64,000 nt of DNA from Amborella trichopoda (Eukaryota > Streptophyta > Magnoliopsida > Amborellales > Amborellaceae). Shown piece by piece: positions 23,301-37,600 of the stretch. Within the stretch, counting starts at the first letter, position 1. Each line of letters begins with the position of its first letter. The position numbers were made by a program, and so were the translations under genes. Under the pieces are notes generated by a model. That model was given only the letters and a program-made list of their open reading frames with translations, had not been told where the DNA came from and searched no databases. The DNA lies in contig NW_006495778.1 of the NCBI RefSeq assembly GCF_000471905.2, positions 2,462,086 through 2,526,085 of the forward strand, in the 5' to 3' direction.

Positions 23301-23819
23301 TCAATCACCAATGTAGTAGTTAATCACTCTAACTATAAAATGTGTAAAATCTTTTCTTTCATTATAGTTCTAGTTGTTATTGGCTTTTTTCCTTTCTAAG
23401 AAAATGAGAACATAGAAGAGAACATTGGAACCGTTTCAATGATACTATGTCACTATTACATACTATTGATGAATGGTATGTTGTTTTACTGGTTGGGATA
23501 TAGATGCATGTATGGTGAATGTATATTTCTATGATGTGTTCAAGCTATTACAGGTTATTGATATATTTTTGAATGTGATGCTTTCTTCAAATGTCAATTT
23601 CTATGTTTCAAATTATATGGTATGTCTTGTGAACGAACATGCAATTGTTATGGTGATGAATAATATGGATTTTTTCAACCATTTGTATAATACGAACTTA
23701 TTTTATTAATGCTTTTAGTGAAGGCTAAGAGTACGTGTGAGAATTTGTTGAACACTATTTTGGCACAAATTTATGGTAGCATCAAGTGTGAATTTTAGAT
23801 AGATTGCCCAATGGAACCC

Positions 23820-24330
23820 TATAGAGGAGGCCTAATTAATTGATCTCTTGTTGAAAGAGGTCAAGCAAGGGGATGGCGTCAAGCAAGGTGCCTAGAACTG
23901 GATGACCCAGTTCATGGAAAGCGAATATGGGAGCTCGTTTAACTTGGAATGGTGAAGAGTAAGCTCAAGCAGTTTAGGTCAGAGTACGTAGAAGTAAAAC
24001 AATTTATGGGACAATCAGGTTTTGGGTTTGATCATGCTAGAAATATGGTAACTCTCGAGCCATCCGTATGAGCTCATTATACAATGGTGACTTGAAAATG
24101 CCTTTTGTCTATTCCTCTGTGGAAGATAGCAGAAATAGGCGTTGATGTCTTCCTAAAGGCATATCGGACATTATGTTTTGTTCTTTGCTTTTTGGATGGT
24201 TGGACAAGATTTAATTTCGGTGTCTAGTATGTTTGGTTGTTTACTTTAGTTTGTTTTCCTTTGGGATGATCATCATATGAACGACAATGATCTTTCACGA
24301 TATTATGGAATTCTATTTCGTTGATCATAA
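23820..24330 (+). mobile_element. Second PIF/Harbinger fragment (partial copy)
   Basis: Repeats 19705-19985 (TTGATCTCTTGTTGAAA, ATGACCCAGTTCATG, CAATCAGGTTTTGGGTTTGATCATGCTAGAAATATGGT), then jumps to text matching 20575-20620 and 21290-21345 (TTTGTTTTCCTTT.GG.TGATC...ATATGAACGACAAT). Internal parts, including most of the tandem repeat, are missing. It is an internally deleted sister of the element at 19.6 kb, in the same orientation 4.1 kb downstream. Confidence 0.75.
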
Positions 24331-24339
24331 CCATGGATT

Positions 24340-25230
24340 AAACGGCATGTATTTCATCAATGATCAAATGCTCCCTTAGCTGTTTTTTGCAATCAATGTG
24401 CAAGATATTCTTTCATTAAATGGTTATTGAATAGATGATTTTCTCTTTTGTTTACTTCTACAAAAAAATTAATGATGCCTCAAAGGAAAGGTGATAAAAC
24501 CCATATAACATTAGAGCTCAATGAATATTATTAACATGACAAAAATATATTACACAACAAATGTAGTGTCAAGTTGATTATAATAATATCAACTTTGGGG
24601 TGCAATTAGAGATTAGGAATGTTATAATTATTTTCTTCATACATAACATATTTTTTCCATATCACTAAAAAAATGAACAAGCGGTTCAAACTGGGTTGAC
24701 ATGTCTCCAATTCAAAAGTTATGGGGTGAATCAAACATATGTACTATGAACTTCTTCCACAATTCAGCATGTAATCAGACATAGGTAACCATAACTTCTT
24801 TTAAATTCCAGCAAGTTATCACAGTACTCAGAACTTAGTTTAACCTTCTAGAATAAATAAGCCCCCTTCTCAACAAATAAGAACTTATTTTTTTCAGAGG
24901 AACATTTATTTTTCGGCAAAGTTCCAACAAACAAATGCGTCCAAAAGGAAAGTTATTTGGCGCTTCCAAGCCAACGCTTGTAATTATGCAAGCTTGGAGA
25001 TCTATACCGTCCACTAAAATTGGGTTCACTAAATGGTCTTCTAACAAAAAATAAAATCAACATTTCAAATATTTTAACAAAAAATATCATTTTTAGTTTT
25101 AAAATTTATTTATTTTTATATATTAATAATTTCTTTATATATTCCTTTAAATTCTATTTCAAAGATAAATTATTAAGGCCGTATTTTTACATGTGAGTCC
25201 GTCGAATTGTTCCTAATTTAGAAACCGTGT
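24340..25230. other. Upstream region of SOBER1-like gene
   Basis: AT-rich, with no gene of its own recognised. It should include the SOBER1-like promoter. The last 60 bp before the start codon carry a CT-rich tract (25259-25280), a common feature of plant 5' leaders. Confidence 0.4.
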
Positions 25231-25312
25231 CCCTCTAATTCCAGTGCTCACTCCCTTTTGTGCCTCTCTCTCTCTCTCGCACATTCCCATATGAAATGGG
25301 ATCCATGCTCCC

Positions 25313-25634
25313 ATGAGAGGAGTTGGGGCGAGGCTGTATATCCTGAAACCTCTGAGTTGGGTGGCGTTTATCTTGACCAGTGTTCTTGCTCTGCTCTTTC
25401 TCTTCTTCCAAAACCAAAGCCCACACCAGAGCAGTCTTCTCTCTCTTGGCCTTCAACCACCACTCATGGCTACTTCTCACTCTAGGAGGCTTGGGTTGGT
25501 GTTATGGCTTCATGGGTTGGGTGATAATGGCCCTGCCAACGTTCCCATTAAGTCCTTCTTCTCTTCCATCCCTGAATTTTCCCATACCAAATGGCTCTTC
25601 CCCTCTGCCCCTTCCGTGCCAGTCTCTTGTAACT
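25313..25634 (+). CDS. SOBER1-like exon 1
   Basis: Encodes residues 1-107 plus the first base of codon 108. Ends ...VPVSCN with the donor T|GTGTGT. Holds the hydrophobic N-terminal segment and the first conserved block LWLHGLGDNGPAN. It is the only first exon in the window and lies in the spacer between the inverted arms. Confidence 0.9.
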
Positions 25635-28600
25635 GTGTGTCCTCTCTCTCTCTCTCTATCTGCAAAGACAACACAATTCTATATGTAATTCTAATTGATG
25701 AGTATTTTCGTAATAATCGTCAAATAAACTTCTTGGTATTTCTAGATTCAATAATCTTCATCATCATTTTACTTGGTATTTGTTGTTTGGATTATCATTT
25801 AACTTGTTCATAGCTGCTGAACTTGCTGTAAATGAAATTGGGCATTTTATAATAGGTGGTTGATGGAAATTAGGATTAAATGGAGTGCCCTAGAGCGATG
25901 TTGGAGTGCACTATTTGAGTAATGCTGGTGCAGATTTTGATTCCTTGTTTTTGTACGATGAATTGTGGGCTTTGAGTCTTTTACTGAATTAAGTGCCTGC
26001 TGTTGCTTAATTGGACTGTCACATTTTCTTTCTAATGTTTTTTTACCCTTTGAGTCATTTCTTTCTTTCTTTTTCCTTTTTTTCTTTCATTTTATTATTA
26101 TTATTAGTATTAAGTTTTTCATTTTGACGGTGGAAAGTGGGCCCTTTTATTTCAATCGACCCAACCATAAAATATTTGGGAAACTATCGCTCTCAGGTTC
26201 CCTCACTGTAGTGATCATTTTATGTAGACTTTTGAGCTCTTTTGTTGATTTATTTTACTACGTGAGATATTTTTATTTGCCAACTTGGATTATACGTTGA
26301 GTTTCAATATTTAAATATTACATTTTTCATTCTATTTTGAGGTATATACTAGTTCAGAGCAGTGTCAAATGAATTTCTATGTTCTATACTTTTTCAGGAA
26401 TTACCAATGTTGTACCTTAGTGGATTTAACTTTTGTGTTTCTACATTTTCGTTTATGTGTAGGATATGCTAGTCAAAAGTGTTGTCAAATAAATTTCTGA
26501 GTTCTATTGTTTCTTTTACCGTACTTTAGGGGGGTAAAAGCTATTTAGAATAGAACTTCTGTTATCGTTATATTTTCTTCAAATAGTGCTTGAAGCTATT
26601 GATTAGGGGATGCTAGGATATTAAAATGCTATAATCATTTCAGTTGTGTTGGATAAGCTATAACTTTTGTTAATCAATCTTCCATGCTATTCTCTAAACA
26701 TTTACTTTTAGTTTCTATATCTTATTGTGATTGTTTTGGGGTTGGTGCAAACAACTACTTCAAGAACTTAATCACATCGGTCTATTTTGTAAATGGTAAA
26801 GGAACCATGTATGACCCCAATGTTTGAAATATGCATTATAGATCAAGCTGGTATGATGAGTTAATTCTTCAATTATCCAGATTATAATTCAAAAATTTTT
26901 CAGAGTTGCTAGGCCCAGGAAGGGGTCTTTATACATTTGACACATTATTGTGATCCTGAAAGGCTCCAAAACATTTTAATATAACTTTTTACCTTTTTAA
27001 AGAGTTCTATTGTTGACAGATTTAGTTCTTAGAATCTTATTTACGCAAAGGTTAACCGTACTATTATTTTATCTGGAATGAGTTTTGTTGACACATTTCT
27101 TCTACAATTCTTACGAGGGAAATTTATATACTTCGGGATGAACCAGATGCCATGAGACATCCTTAATCCTTGGGCATTTCATTTTCCTAATTTTTTGCAG
27201 GAGGAACCTTCAAGGTGTATTATATGCCGGCTGGTTAGATATGCTATTTCAGTAGTCCACTTTTACATATGCATGTTGTAATCAAATAGCCTTATGTTGA
27301 TGAATCCACTGTGGAACTAGTTGCAGGTAGTTGAGACCTGAAAGGATTCATGAAAATATTACCTGACGAAGGTTAATCAGGACATGGATGATATGTTTAT
27401 GATTCTTACAATAAATATTTGTCAGGGGAGTTGACAACCACCATAGTTTACGGTCTGTGCAAATATTCATTAATTTCTTATCTGTTTTTTATATGAAGGA
27501 TGTTTGTATGGCAACCTATTATGGTTCTCTGTTCGGATGGAACAGATCTTGGACGGTGCATGAGTGCAAAGACTAAAGACACACCGAATATGGATTTAAG
27601 ATATGTGGTCACTTCTCTATGCCTGATAGGTTGGATCATGGACAGCGATGGAGAGCAGGACATGGGCCTTATTTTTCTATTTTGTCCTCTGTCTTTGTAA
27701 TATTTCTTGTGGCTTGAGAACTTTGATAGGCGTTCCCTTGCCTTCTATAATTTTTCATTTGTGGCTTCCTTCAGATGACGGCATTGATGATTGGTTATGG
27801 ATTCAGTGAAGCATTTGCTATCATATTGGGCGTGGATCCAATGCTCCACCTTTTGTTTGATAATGATATATTGATTTTATGCGATGCCTAAGATGAGGAG
27901 GCCGACAATTTAGCTTTATAATCTGATGTTGGGAAAAGTAATGTGATATATGTTTGGATGGACTTTGCAAGGTCATTGTATGAAGGTTTTGTTGGGGAGC
28001 AGGTCTCATTGCAAGCATATAAGCAAGGATTACTTATATGTTTTGGCAAGCCTCAGAAGGGATGGCTTTTTTCCTTTGTCAGATCAATTCTTTGGGTTAT
28101 TACTATAAGTGCTGTCTTCTAGATGGTCTATTCTAGATTCCTCTGTTGGTGGGGGACTAGTTGGATAAGTTACAGTGCTAGTTACTTTTTAGACACAAGG
28201 AGACCGATGCTTAAGTTGATTTGGTTTCATCCTTGATTTATATTGAAAGATGACGGTTGTTGGGATCATGATAATAAAGAAATTTAATGACTTTATCCTT
28301 GATTTAAATTGAAAGATGATGTTTGTTGGGATCAAGATAGTAAAGAAGTTTAATGACTTACTTTGATGGCCTGGCATTTCTGAGTTGTGAATGATAGAGA
28401 AAGCCTGAGGCAGGGATATGAGATTATGGGGGTAACCAACTGTGGGCTATACTGGTGGAGTACAACTAGATTTTAGGGGGCTACAAGCTTGGGGTTTGTA
28501 AAAAGGTAAAGGTTTTGCATGCAACTGTTGGTTTGGGGATAATTTGAAATGTTAATAGATAGGGGTTTCTGTTTAGATTCTATTTATGCTCTTTGTTTAG

Positions 28601-31600
28601 GTATTATTCATGGATGATGTGGTTCTAGAGTTTATTTTGCACTTCTAGCAGGGATAGGAAAGGAATAGATTGCCATTTTGGAGGATGTGTGCTTCCTATG
28701 TGACCCTTATTAATATCAGGCTAAGCGATTGGGGCTATATTAGAGGAATAGAGTTAGACTTTAGGAGGGGGACAAGGTCAGTGATTGTAACAAGGTAGAG
28801 GTTTTCGTAACTATGGGTGTGGGGATGATTGTCTTGGTCTTAGATTTTTGCGGTTGTTTGGGACAGTAGTGTACATGATAGCTTAGGTTTCAGATACATA
28901 TCAAAAAAGAAAGATAGCTTAGGTTTCAGAATGATTTGAAATTTTAATGGATAGGTTTAGGGAGAATGGGTCTCTATAGTTTATTTTTGTATTTCTGAGA
29001 ATGGGATTCTATATTTTATTTTTGCATTTCTAGCATCAACAGGAAAGGGATAGATTGACAGGAGTCTTGTTTGGAGGATGTGTGCTGCTTATGTGTTGCA
29101 GAATGTGGATGGTTTGGCAATATGAGATGTGACCCTTTTGCACAATAATAACCAGAGTGAGGACTCTGTGATATGTGTAGAGGCAAAGGACACTGTAAAT
29201 GTGCAAAGGGGATTATGTTGTTCTTTCAATCTTTTTCAGAATCTTGTGTGTTGCACCATGAATCTCTGATTGTCCTCATCTCTTCTTGGCTTGCGGATTC
29301 CTTTCGAAGGTTGGATTCTCTTCAGGTGTTGATCAATATAAATCTTTTGGGGGATTTGGAGGGGATAATGTAGCCTTGTGAGGGAGGATCACATCAATGA
29401 ACATTATCCATTTGGTGCTTTAGGGTTTGTGTTAGATGTTTATGGTATGTGCACAGGGAATAGAAGGCAATAGTGAGAACAAAGTTGCAGTATTAGCATC
29501 AGGGAAATGGGGGCTATCTCCCTAATCAGTACTTGAAGCCTAATTTGATTGTTTTATGGGAACTAGATCCTGGTTAGGTACGGGTTACTTGGTCCTCGTG
29601 AACAATTTCATGGATGTAGGCAATGTGGTCATTTTCAAGGTTCCCCCCTGGCATGTCCTTTATTATTATTATGGGATGTATTTGCATGATCTGCATTGTT
29701 CTGTGAATTTATAGGCATGCATGTTTTACCATTACTTTATTTTTTGTCCCAACAAATAATATTAACTTCTAAATAGCATGTATATTTAATCATGAGCTTT
29801 TCTTTTCTCATGCTTGTAAAATCTCATTCACGTTTTAGCTGATTCCACATTTGGAAGTAAAACTTGGTTGTAAGCGGTCTTTCATATTAATTGTGCTCTC
29901 TTGCTGTTGTTTTTTCCATCCATTTGGCACATACGCTTATTGGAGCAATCTAAAATACATTTTTCCTGTATTCTTTTTTTTTTTTACTTCTTCAAATTCA
30001 AACTTTAATAAGCATAATTGTTAGCTTTGCTTTTATAGATGGTGCTGTAATGCCCTCTTGGTTTGACATCTATGAGATACCGGTGACTGCTGTAAGTAGT
30101 CTCTCTCTCTCTCTCTCTCTTCTTTTTCAGATGTTCTTCAAATATTTATTCTTTAGTTAAAAAGCATTTATAAATTTTAGTTTCCATGTTAAGAGAGTTT
30201 TGAATTAAGAGAGTTTTGTTGATCTCCTTTTCATTAATATTGTTTTAGGAGTCCCCTAAAGATGAAGAAGGGGTTGTTAGAGCCGTGAGAAATGTGCATG
30301 CATTGATAGATAAGGAGGTTTCTGTTGGTATTAGCCCAGATAACATATTTGTTTGTGGATTTAGTCAAGGAGGTATGCTCATATATCAATTTATATGGTT
30401 ATTATTGAGCCTTGAAAATGATATACCTATCAATCATAACTTTCCGGCTATTAATTTTCAGGCGCATTGACCTTGGCAAGTGTGTTGCTGTATCCAAAAA
30501 CTCTAGGTGGCGGTACAGTCTTTAGTGGATGGGTTCCATTTAATTCTTCAATTCTAGAGAAAATTTCTCCAGAGGCCAAAAGGGTACTAGTTTTGAGTTG
30601 ACCAACATTTTTTTTGAGTTTTTCTTAGAATATTGTCTTTTGGAATATGTTTCTTTAGAAGAAGGGGATGATGTCATAGTTTTTCATTGTATACATGCAT
30701 GGATTTATGAGTTGTCGACTCAAACTACCAATATTATGAGTATGTTAAACTTGATCCTTCAATTTATGCATTGATTTTTGAGTTTTCGACTCAAACTACC
30801 AATATTATGAGTATGTTAAAATTGATCCTCCAATTTACAACAGCATCTTCCCATCTTTCAATATGAGCATAAGCTCCCTAAATTAGTTGATAATAAGAGT
30901 GATATAAGATTTCTTCGTATCACTTTTGCTCAGATGAGATGGGTAGTGTTTTTCGTTAGTTTCAGGTGTTTATGTATAATCACAAATCGCTAATCGTAAG
31001 CAACCTTATGCAAAGCATCACCATGTTTTTGCTGTAGAAAGACTTATGGCTTATTAAGAAGGGTGAGGGCCTTAAACTTTCCCTTAACTCATCACATATC
31101 TGGGTAAAAGGCTTGGGTTATGTTGGGTAGGCAGCCAACATAAAACTTTGCCAAAACTTATCATGAATCTTAAAATCTGCTTATGGTAGGGTGTTTTCCA
31201 GAAGCAATGTGCTGAGATATGAGGACTTATGGCCTCATTGAGGGTATGACCCTTAATAGAGCTAATGGCGGATCAGGATTCGTGTAGCAGACCCCAATTA
31301 GTTGGGAAAAAGCTTTGACGATGATGATGATGAACCTTAAAAGTGATGTTGTTTTTTATTCTCTTCCTTTTCTCCTGAATCGTTTGTTCCCTTAGTTTTA
31401 TTCTCTCCCTTAGTTTTCCTTCAAATGTGGTCAGAAATATTTATAGTTCACAAGCTTAAGCGAGTATTCTTTGGTTCAAGTGTAGACTATAAAAGCGTTA
31501 CGGGAAGCTTAAAAGGACATGGATAGAAGTAGTGAGAAATGATATGGTGTCTTATAGTCTTACTGAGAGTATGGCTCTTGATAGAGCAGAATGGCAGAAC

Positions 31601-34600
31601 AAGATTCATATAGCCTACCCCAGATTGTTGGTATAAGGCTTGGATGCTGATGATGAAGCCTAATAGAGTATTCTACATCAATTTGGTAGTATTCAAGGTC
31701 TTTAACGTTCAAGAAGGCACGCCTCATTTGGAATTGATAATTAACAAACCACCTGAGTTCAAATATCATATACATAAGTTATCTTTATCCAGATTCATTT
31801 CCTTGTCTGATCTGGCAGTAGTTGGCGTTCATCAATATTAACTCATTCAAAGCTTGTTTGAGTTATTACTCTAATTTTTTGTCTTATTGATTCACCAAGA
31901 GGCTCTTTAAAACTTGACATCCTGGAAATATGGGTTGCTCCTTATTCCAGGTCAGATACATTCTTAGCAGGTTAGGTAATGAATGCACTCTCTTTGCTAT
32001 GTGTAGCCTTGCAACATTGCGTAGTATTGAAATACTGAATGTAAAGTGATTATTAATAATGTTAATTTTATTTATTCGCTTCTAATTTAAATGCTTATAA
32101 ATTTTTAAAATCATTTAATAACATATAAAACAACACACATGGACTGATAATTGATTGTCTAGAATTTATATATTGTGTAATAAAAAAAGGTTGAGAGGGG
32201 AAGGGGAGGGGGATGAGGGGGGCTACGACTTGTTCCTTCTTCTACTCTTTCGGGTTGCTTCGAGGAACTTCTGTGTAATGGTAAAAGATGTTGGAGGAAC
32301 TCGAACTGTAGCAGACGATGGAGACGCTCTTGGGATAGAAGATGATGGATGCACTCTTGGGGCGGCGCTTGGTGAAGACTGACCGAGGATGCACTCAATG
32401 GTACGTTAAGTTGCCAATACATCGGGGTGGCTTGGAGTACTAGGCAGCTCTCTTGAATTACCCGATGGAGTGACAGATCCTAAAGGCAGTGTAGACACAA
32501 CTCTGTCATCATCAACATCAAGGCGTGCATCCAACAATTCGAGAGCCTCTATGTCATCATCAAAGTGATCGTCTTCAAGATGAGAGTCTCAATTCTTACA
32601 TTTCACTTTGTAGTTCGCTCGCAATCTACTCAACAGTCTGTCATTGTAATGAACATGCACCAATGATTCGGAATGATCCGCATTCAACCGATTTTGTTTA
32701 ACATTGTGTATGTAGCTATACGTGCTCCAACATCTCTCTGCATATGAGGAATTAACACTTTGTGACAATACCTTCACCGCAATTGCATGCAATTCTGAAG
32801 TACCACCATCATACATGTCCCACCATGACACTGCTTCCATAGAACCCTTATCAACAATAGATAGGGAGACAGCGAAAACCCCTCTATTCCCAAGAAATCG
32901 CCAATTTGTTGCCGCAGCTTCCTCGTTCCATATCATCTAGAATCGGTACATCAAGGACTGTGTGGTAACATGCATAAACTTCTGGGTCCTGGTGGGGCTT
33001 CATCATCCTTTCACCCCCAGGTGCTGGTGTAGCCAACCACTCTCGTGAATAATACTTAGGACTGAGAAGGAATGCCAAACAATGCAACCGAAGATTTGAT
33101 CGGTTCCAATGAGCCACGGCCAAAGTCTTCACCCTCTGAAATAACACAAGATCGTCATATAGGGCCACCACAATTTCCCCCAACATAGTATCCACGCACT
33201 CGTATGCATCTCCCACGACAACCCTGTTGCTATTTACAAACTTTATAGTCTTCCATTTTGACCTTGTAAAAGACAATATCAATTTATTCATCTTCTAGTA
33301 TTCGTCGTCCATGATAGTATCATGAACGATACTATGTTGATTATCTGATGTGCCTCATTTCAAACCTTCCCACTCACTACCCAACACTAAAGACGTCAAG
33401 GCAACTCTCACTTCCATCAATCTCCTCAACATGATATAGTGATACTAAAACCTCATCTTCTCAGCCTTAAAAATTTCTAAGTTAGAATGGGTCCGAAAAA
33501 TGTACAGGCATCTTGTATGATTATGAATGTACTTTACGACTGCCTTTGCATGCTTACATTGTTTACGAACGAAAGCAAAAGATGGATTTTTCTTATTTTT
33601 GTCAACAATATCCTTCATTAGTAGACTCAAAGTATGAGCCAAGCAACCCGACCAAAAAATGTGAGAATGACGACGTTGAATTATTGCACCTTCACCTTTG
33701 CAATTGGCCACATTGTCAGTTACGACTTGAACCACATTATATGGTTCAATCGACTCTATGGCTTTCAAAAGGATATCAGCAATCACTTGGCTAGTCTTTT
33801 CAACTGATGAAGGGGCGAGTTGGTGTTCCAGTGCTAGCTTTGCCAACCACGTTCTCCCCTAGATGATACACAAACACATGTCGATGCCACCATCTTTCCT
33901 TCATGCACAACATGCAGCCTTGTAGCTACGACACTGCCTATAGGCCCCTATATCGCACACTATCATCGCTTGAGCTTGAGAAAACCCAAACTCTTCTAAT
34001 GGCTAAACAATCTACGTAGTGACACCTGACTCTTCCTAAATGGTATTGAAGTACTCCTAATGTTTAAAAAGTCTACCCAGTGACACCTGACCCACTCACC
34101 CCTTCAATACTTCAGAAACTTGATTCAAAATATGTTAGAATCACGATTCTACACAGCAACATATCTAGATACCACATATGTCAGAAACTCAAATCAAGTG
34201 ATGTCGGAAACTCGATTCCACTATTGTAATTCTCGGTCTCAAACCAGCATGGATCTCTGATCGATATACTTCAGAAACTTGATTCCAAATATGTTAGAAA
34301 CACGATTCTATAGATGATGGAAACTCGATTCCAAATATGTTAGAGTCATGATTCCATAAATGATGGAAACTCGATTCTGCATATGTTGGAAACTCGATTC
34401 CATATATGATGGAAACTTGATTCCGCATATGTCGGAAACTCGATTCCATAGATGACAAAAACTCGATTCCGCATATTAATGAAACTCGACACTTGGAGTG
34501 TCGAACCCAAGGGGATGGGAATCTCGATTCCAAGGAGGCCAAAATCTCGATTCCATATCTGGATGAAACTTTGACCTATTCCAATGGATACTCGATTCCT

Positions 34601-37600
34601 GAAAATTAGGAATCTCGTTCCCAGCGATTCCTATTGTACGGACAACGATTCCTGCAACGGGAAACTTCTGGCCAGGTGCGATTCCGCGATTCTGGTTCCT
34701 GAAACGATTCAGGTTCCCAGGCGTTTCCAACAACTATGATATAAGCCAAGGAAATAATGGTCATATTTAGTTTATTTGGCTATTTTCATAACACATATAT
34801 CTCTATATGATCCCATGGTGTGATGATTGAATAACCATTGCCCTCGCCATCTGTTTAGAGATTTGCATGCTTCATGTCTATCTTCTAGGATTTAGAATTT
34901 AACACACCAATCCTGGTTTGGAAAGGTGTTGAGTTTTCTTCAGATCCCTTCGTTCCAATAAATCAGATCCAAATTTCAACATATTTTAAAAGGGGCTACT
35001 CAAAAATACCAATGTATTTTATTAGGAGGAAAGAATTCACTCCTAGCCATGGGTTTGTTGACTTCTTGCTGCCTTGCTTCCATGAGATTACAATGATTCC
35101 TTTGGTTCAAGCTCACATATTTTCCTATTACAAGAAATGTCATGCCTAGCCAGGTAGGCGATGCATGCTGGCCTTGGCGTACCATATGATAGCAGGCTAC
35201 ACAACCTGAATTCCTACTTCCTAAACCTACAACCTACCCCAAATCCAGCGATATTTTCTCGTACAGTTCCCATTGACATTCACCCCCCTAAACCTTATAT
35301 CATCAAAGACAAATGTTCCTACTGTGAAACACTGCCCAACAAATACATATTAACACCTTGTAATGTTTTGTGATCCTACCTTTCATCTCCACTAGTTTTG
35401 ATGGCTGGCTTGCCCAATTTACGGAGCTTGTCTTCTAAACTCCGCCACTAGACTGTAGCTGACTCCTTTAATTTTAGCTTTAACAAATCTGATTTTTCTG
35501 GCCTCATGCATATTGTACCAGTCATGGTAGTCTTGTATACTAGTAAACCAGTCTAAAAGAGGTGGAGGATCCATTCTTTCATAGAAATCAACATCCTCGA
35601 GGCAAATTATAGTTGCTCTATCATCATGATCATCGTGATCATCATCATCATCACACGTTGAGTTAGGTAAAATTTTTCTAGGGTTTAATTTAAGTCAAAT
35701 CTTAGGGATAACTTGAGCTTTAGTGTAGCTTTTGAGCTAGTTTGTTAGTGTTTGGGGAGGTATGACTAGAGTTGATGGAAAATTTTGAATGAGTGACGAT
35801 TTTAGTTGTGGGGAATCGTAGTTGGGGATGTGTCACACAAGAAGGGAAAGAAGCCGCTAACTTGTTCAGGAGACCCTTTCAGTCTTAAGCAAGTGTTGTG
35901 GAATCACTCTCTACAAAAAGAGTTGGGGAATCTCCCATTTAAAGCTGGCCTCTCACTACAATTAAAAACCCAAATTTTATTTTTAAAACAATTTACTTCT
36001 TGGCTAATGACATGTACATCAATTTATAGTGGTTCCTGAATTCCAATCTACCCATATTTGGACTTATAAACAATCAAGAAAGCTTTCTAATCAAACTTAA
36101 AGCAAATTCTACTCCATGTAGTATAGAACGTTAGTTCCTAGAGAGACTAACTTCAAATCCATTACAACTAGGAAATAATAGAAGAAAGGTATGCTGTTAA
36201 TTTGGGAATCCACGAAATAATGAAACCAAATCCTAATCTACTCTAATAAGCTTTCTAATCAAACTTAAAGATAGTTCTAATCCATGTAGGAAAGAACATT
36301 AAGCTCTCTAGGAGACTAACTTTTAGTTCCTAGAGAGACTAACGTCAAACCCATTACAACTAGGAAATAATGGAAGAAAGGTATTCTATTAATTTGGGAA
36401 TCCATTAAATAATGAAACCAAATCCTAATATACTCTAATTGGAACCACATGGTCGTTTACTTTTCCTAGGAGGTCCTTATACGGATTCACACCCCAACTT
36501 GTGTTTCTTTTGTTTAATGTGGGGTCCTTTATGGGCCCCTCCTTGACACGCCATCTCTTGGCTCTCTTGGGCTTGGGTGCTATGCCATCAATATGGGTAG
36601 AGAAAAATCGGTGGATTTTCCATAACACTGAATTCATATTATCAAGTGTTACTGATCATATCAAGTCCATGGTTATCTCTTGGGCTCTATAACTTGAAAA
36701 GAGTTTTTAGCTACTCATCCTTATTGGGGTTTTTATGGTCTTTAAAGTCAGTGGGAGCACGTAAATATAAACTATAGTGGATTATACACTTCAGTGGGTA
36801 TATGTGTTAGCTGACTGACTTAGGGTTAGGTAGTCTATGGCCTAGGTCATGTCTTAAAGCCTTACCCCTAGGCAATAAGGCCCTACCAAAAAGAGTTTTC
36901 AGTGTGTCATCTCTTGTTGAGGTTGGCAAGATGCCCAAGGATGGTTTGTGGGCTAGAAGATCTGTGTGGTATCATGTGTGCAAATGTAGCTATGTGAGAG
37001 CTGGCTAAATCCTCAACAAACTTCTGTATGGTATATACACATGACAACTGCATTATCGGTAAGCAACCCTAAAAAGGGATACGTGTACATGGGCCTAGAG
37101 AGAGTCCCCCTTGCATAATAGTGATATGTGTGTGTGACTTGCTCTTAAGGTAGTAAACTTGTAATTCACATTCTAGGATTGTGGGTCTACTATTTATTGG
37201 CCAACTTTTGAAGAGCCAATCATGAGCCCCTGCATGAGACTATGGGTCATGGGTCTCGTTGGGTCGGTTTGAGAAGATAGTTAAGGATCATGGTGATTGG
37301 GTTGGGTGGATTGCCTTGATAGTCTCTTATCTTGACCCATTAGTACCAATCCACTTATAAATATTTTATTTTTCAGTGAGAAATATTTATGTGAATTTTA
37401 GAATTTTTGTAGAACTTCAAAAATTAATTTCAGCTGTAAATTCCGTAAAAAGGGTATATCCAAAAATTATGGTTGCGTGGAGGGGCATGTGTGGGGCCCT
37501 TGGATTCAGCCCCACATGTGTGCCACACTACATGGGTGGGGCATGGAGCCCATGGGGGGCCCACACCTCCCACATGGGGTGGCATGCCTCCCTCTTATTT

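Larger units (their letters stand above)
28186..31998 (+). repeat. Right arm of 3.8-kb inverted duplication
   Basis: Partner of 9213-13066 in opposite orientation. Covers 1.85 kb of SOBER1 intron 1, exons 2-4 and 1.4 kb of intron 4, so the duplicated unit lies entirely inside the gene. The inner boundary is TTTTTAGACACAAGG at 28186. The outer boundary is CTCTCTTTGCT at 31998, after which the two sides are unrelated. Confidence 0.95.

Noticed and set aside
34294-34542. 82-residue frame with repeated IEFPSS/MESSF text
   Set aside because: The repetition follows the 23-bp minisatellite; there is no start context or relatives, and neighbouring hAT text is on the same strand in other frames.
35161-35373. 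Possible RING-like CxxC...PC pattern
   Set aside because: Only four cysteines in a loose pattern, with the second half of a RING missing and no exon partners; it lies within SOBER1 intron 4.
35616-35655. (ATC)n tract as a coding poly-Asp segment
   Set aside because: No surrounding frame on the minus strand resembles the hAT linker that carries poly-Asp at 63.6 kb.
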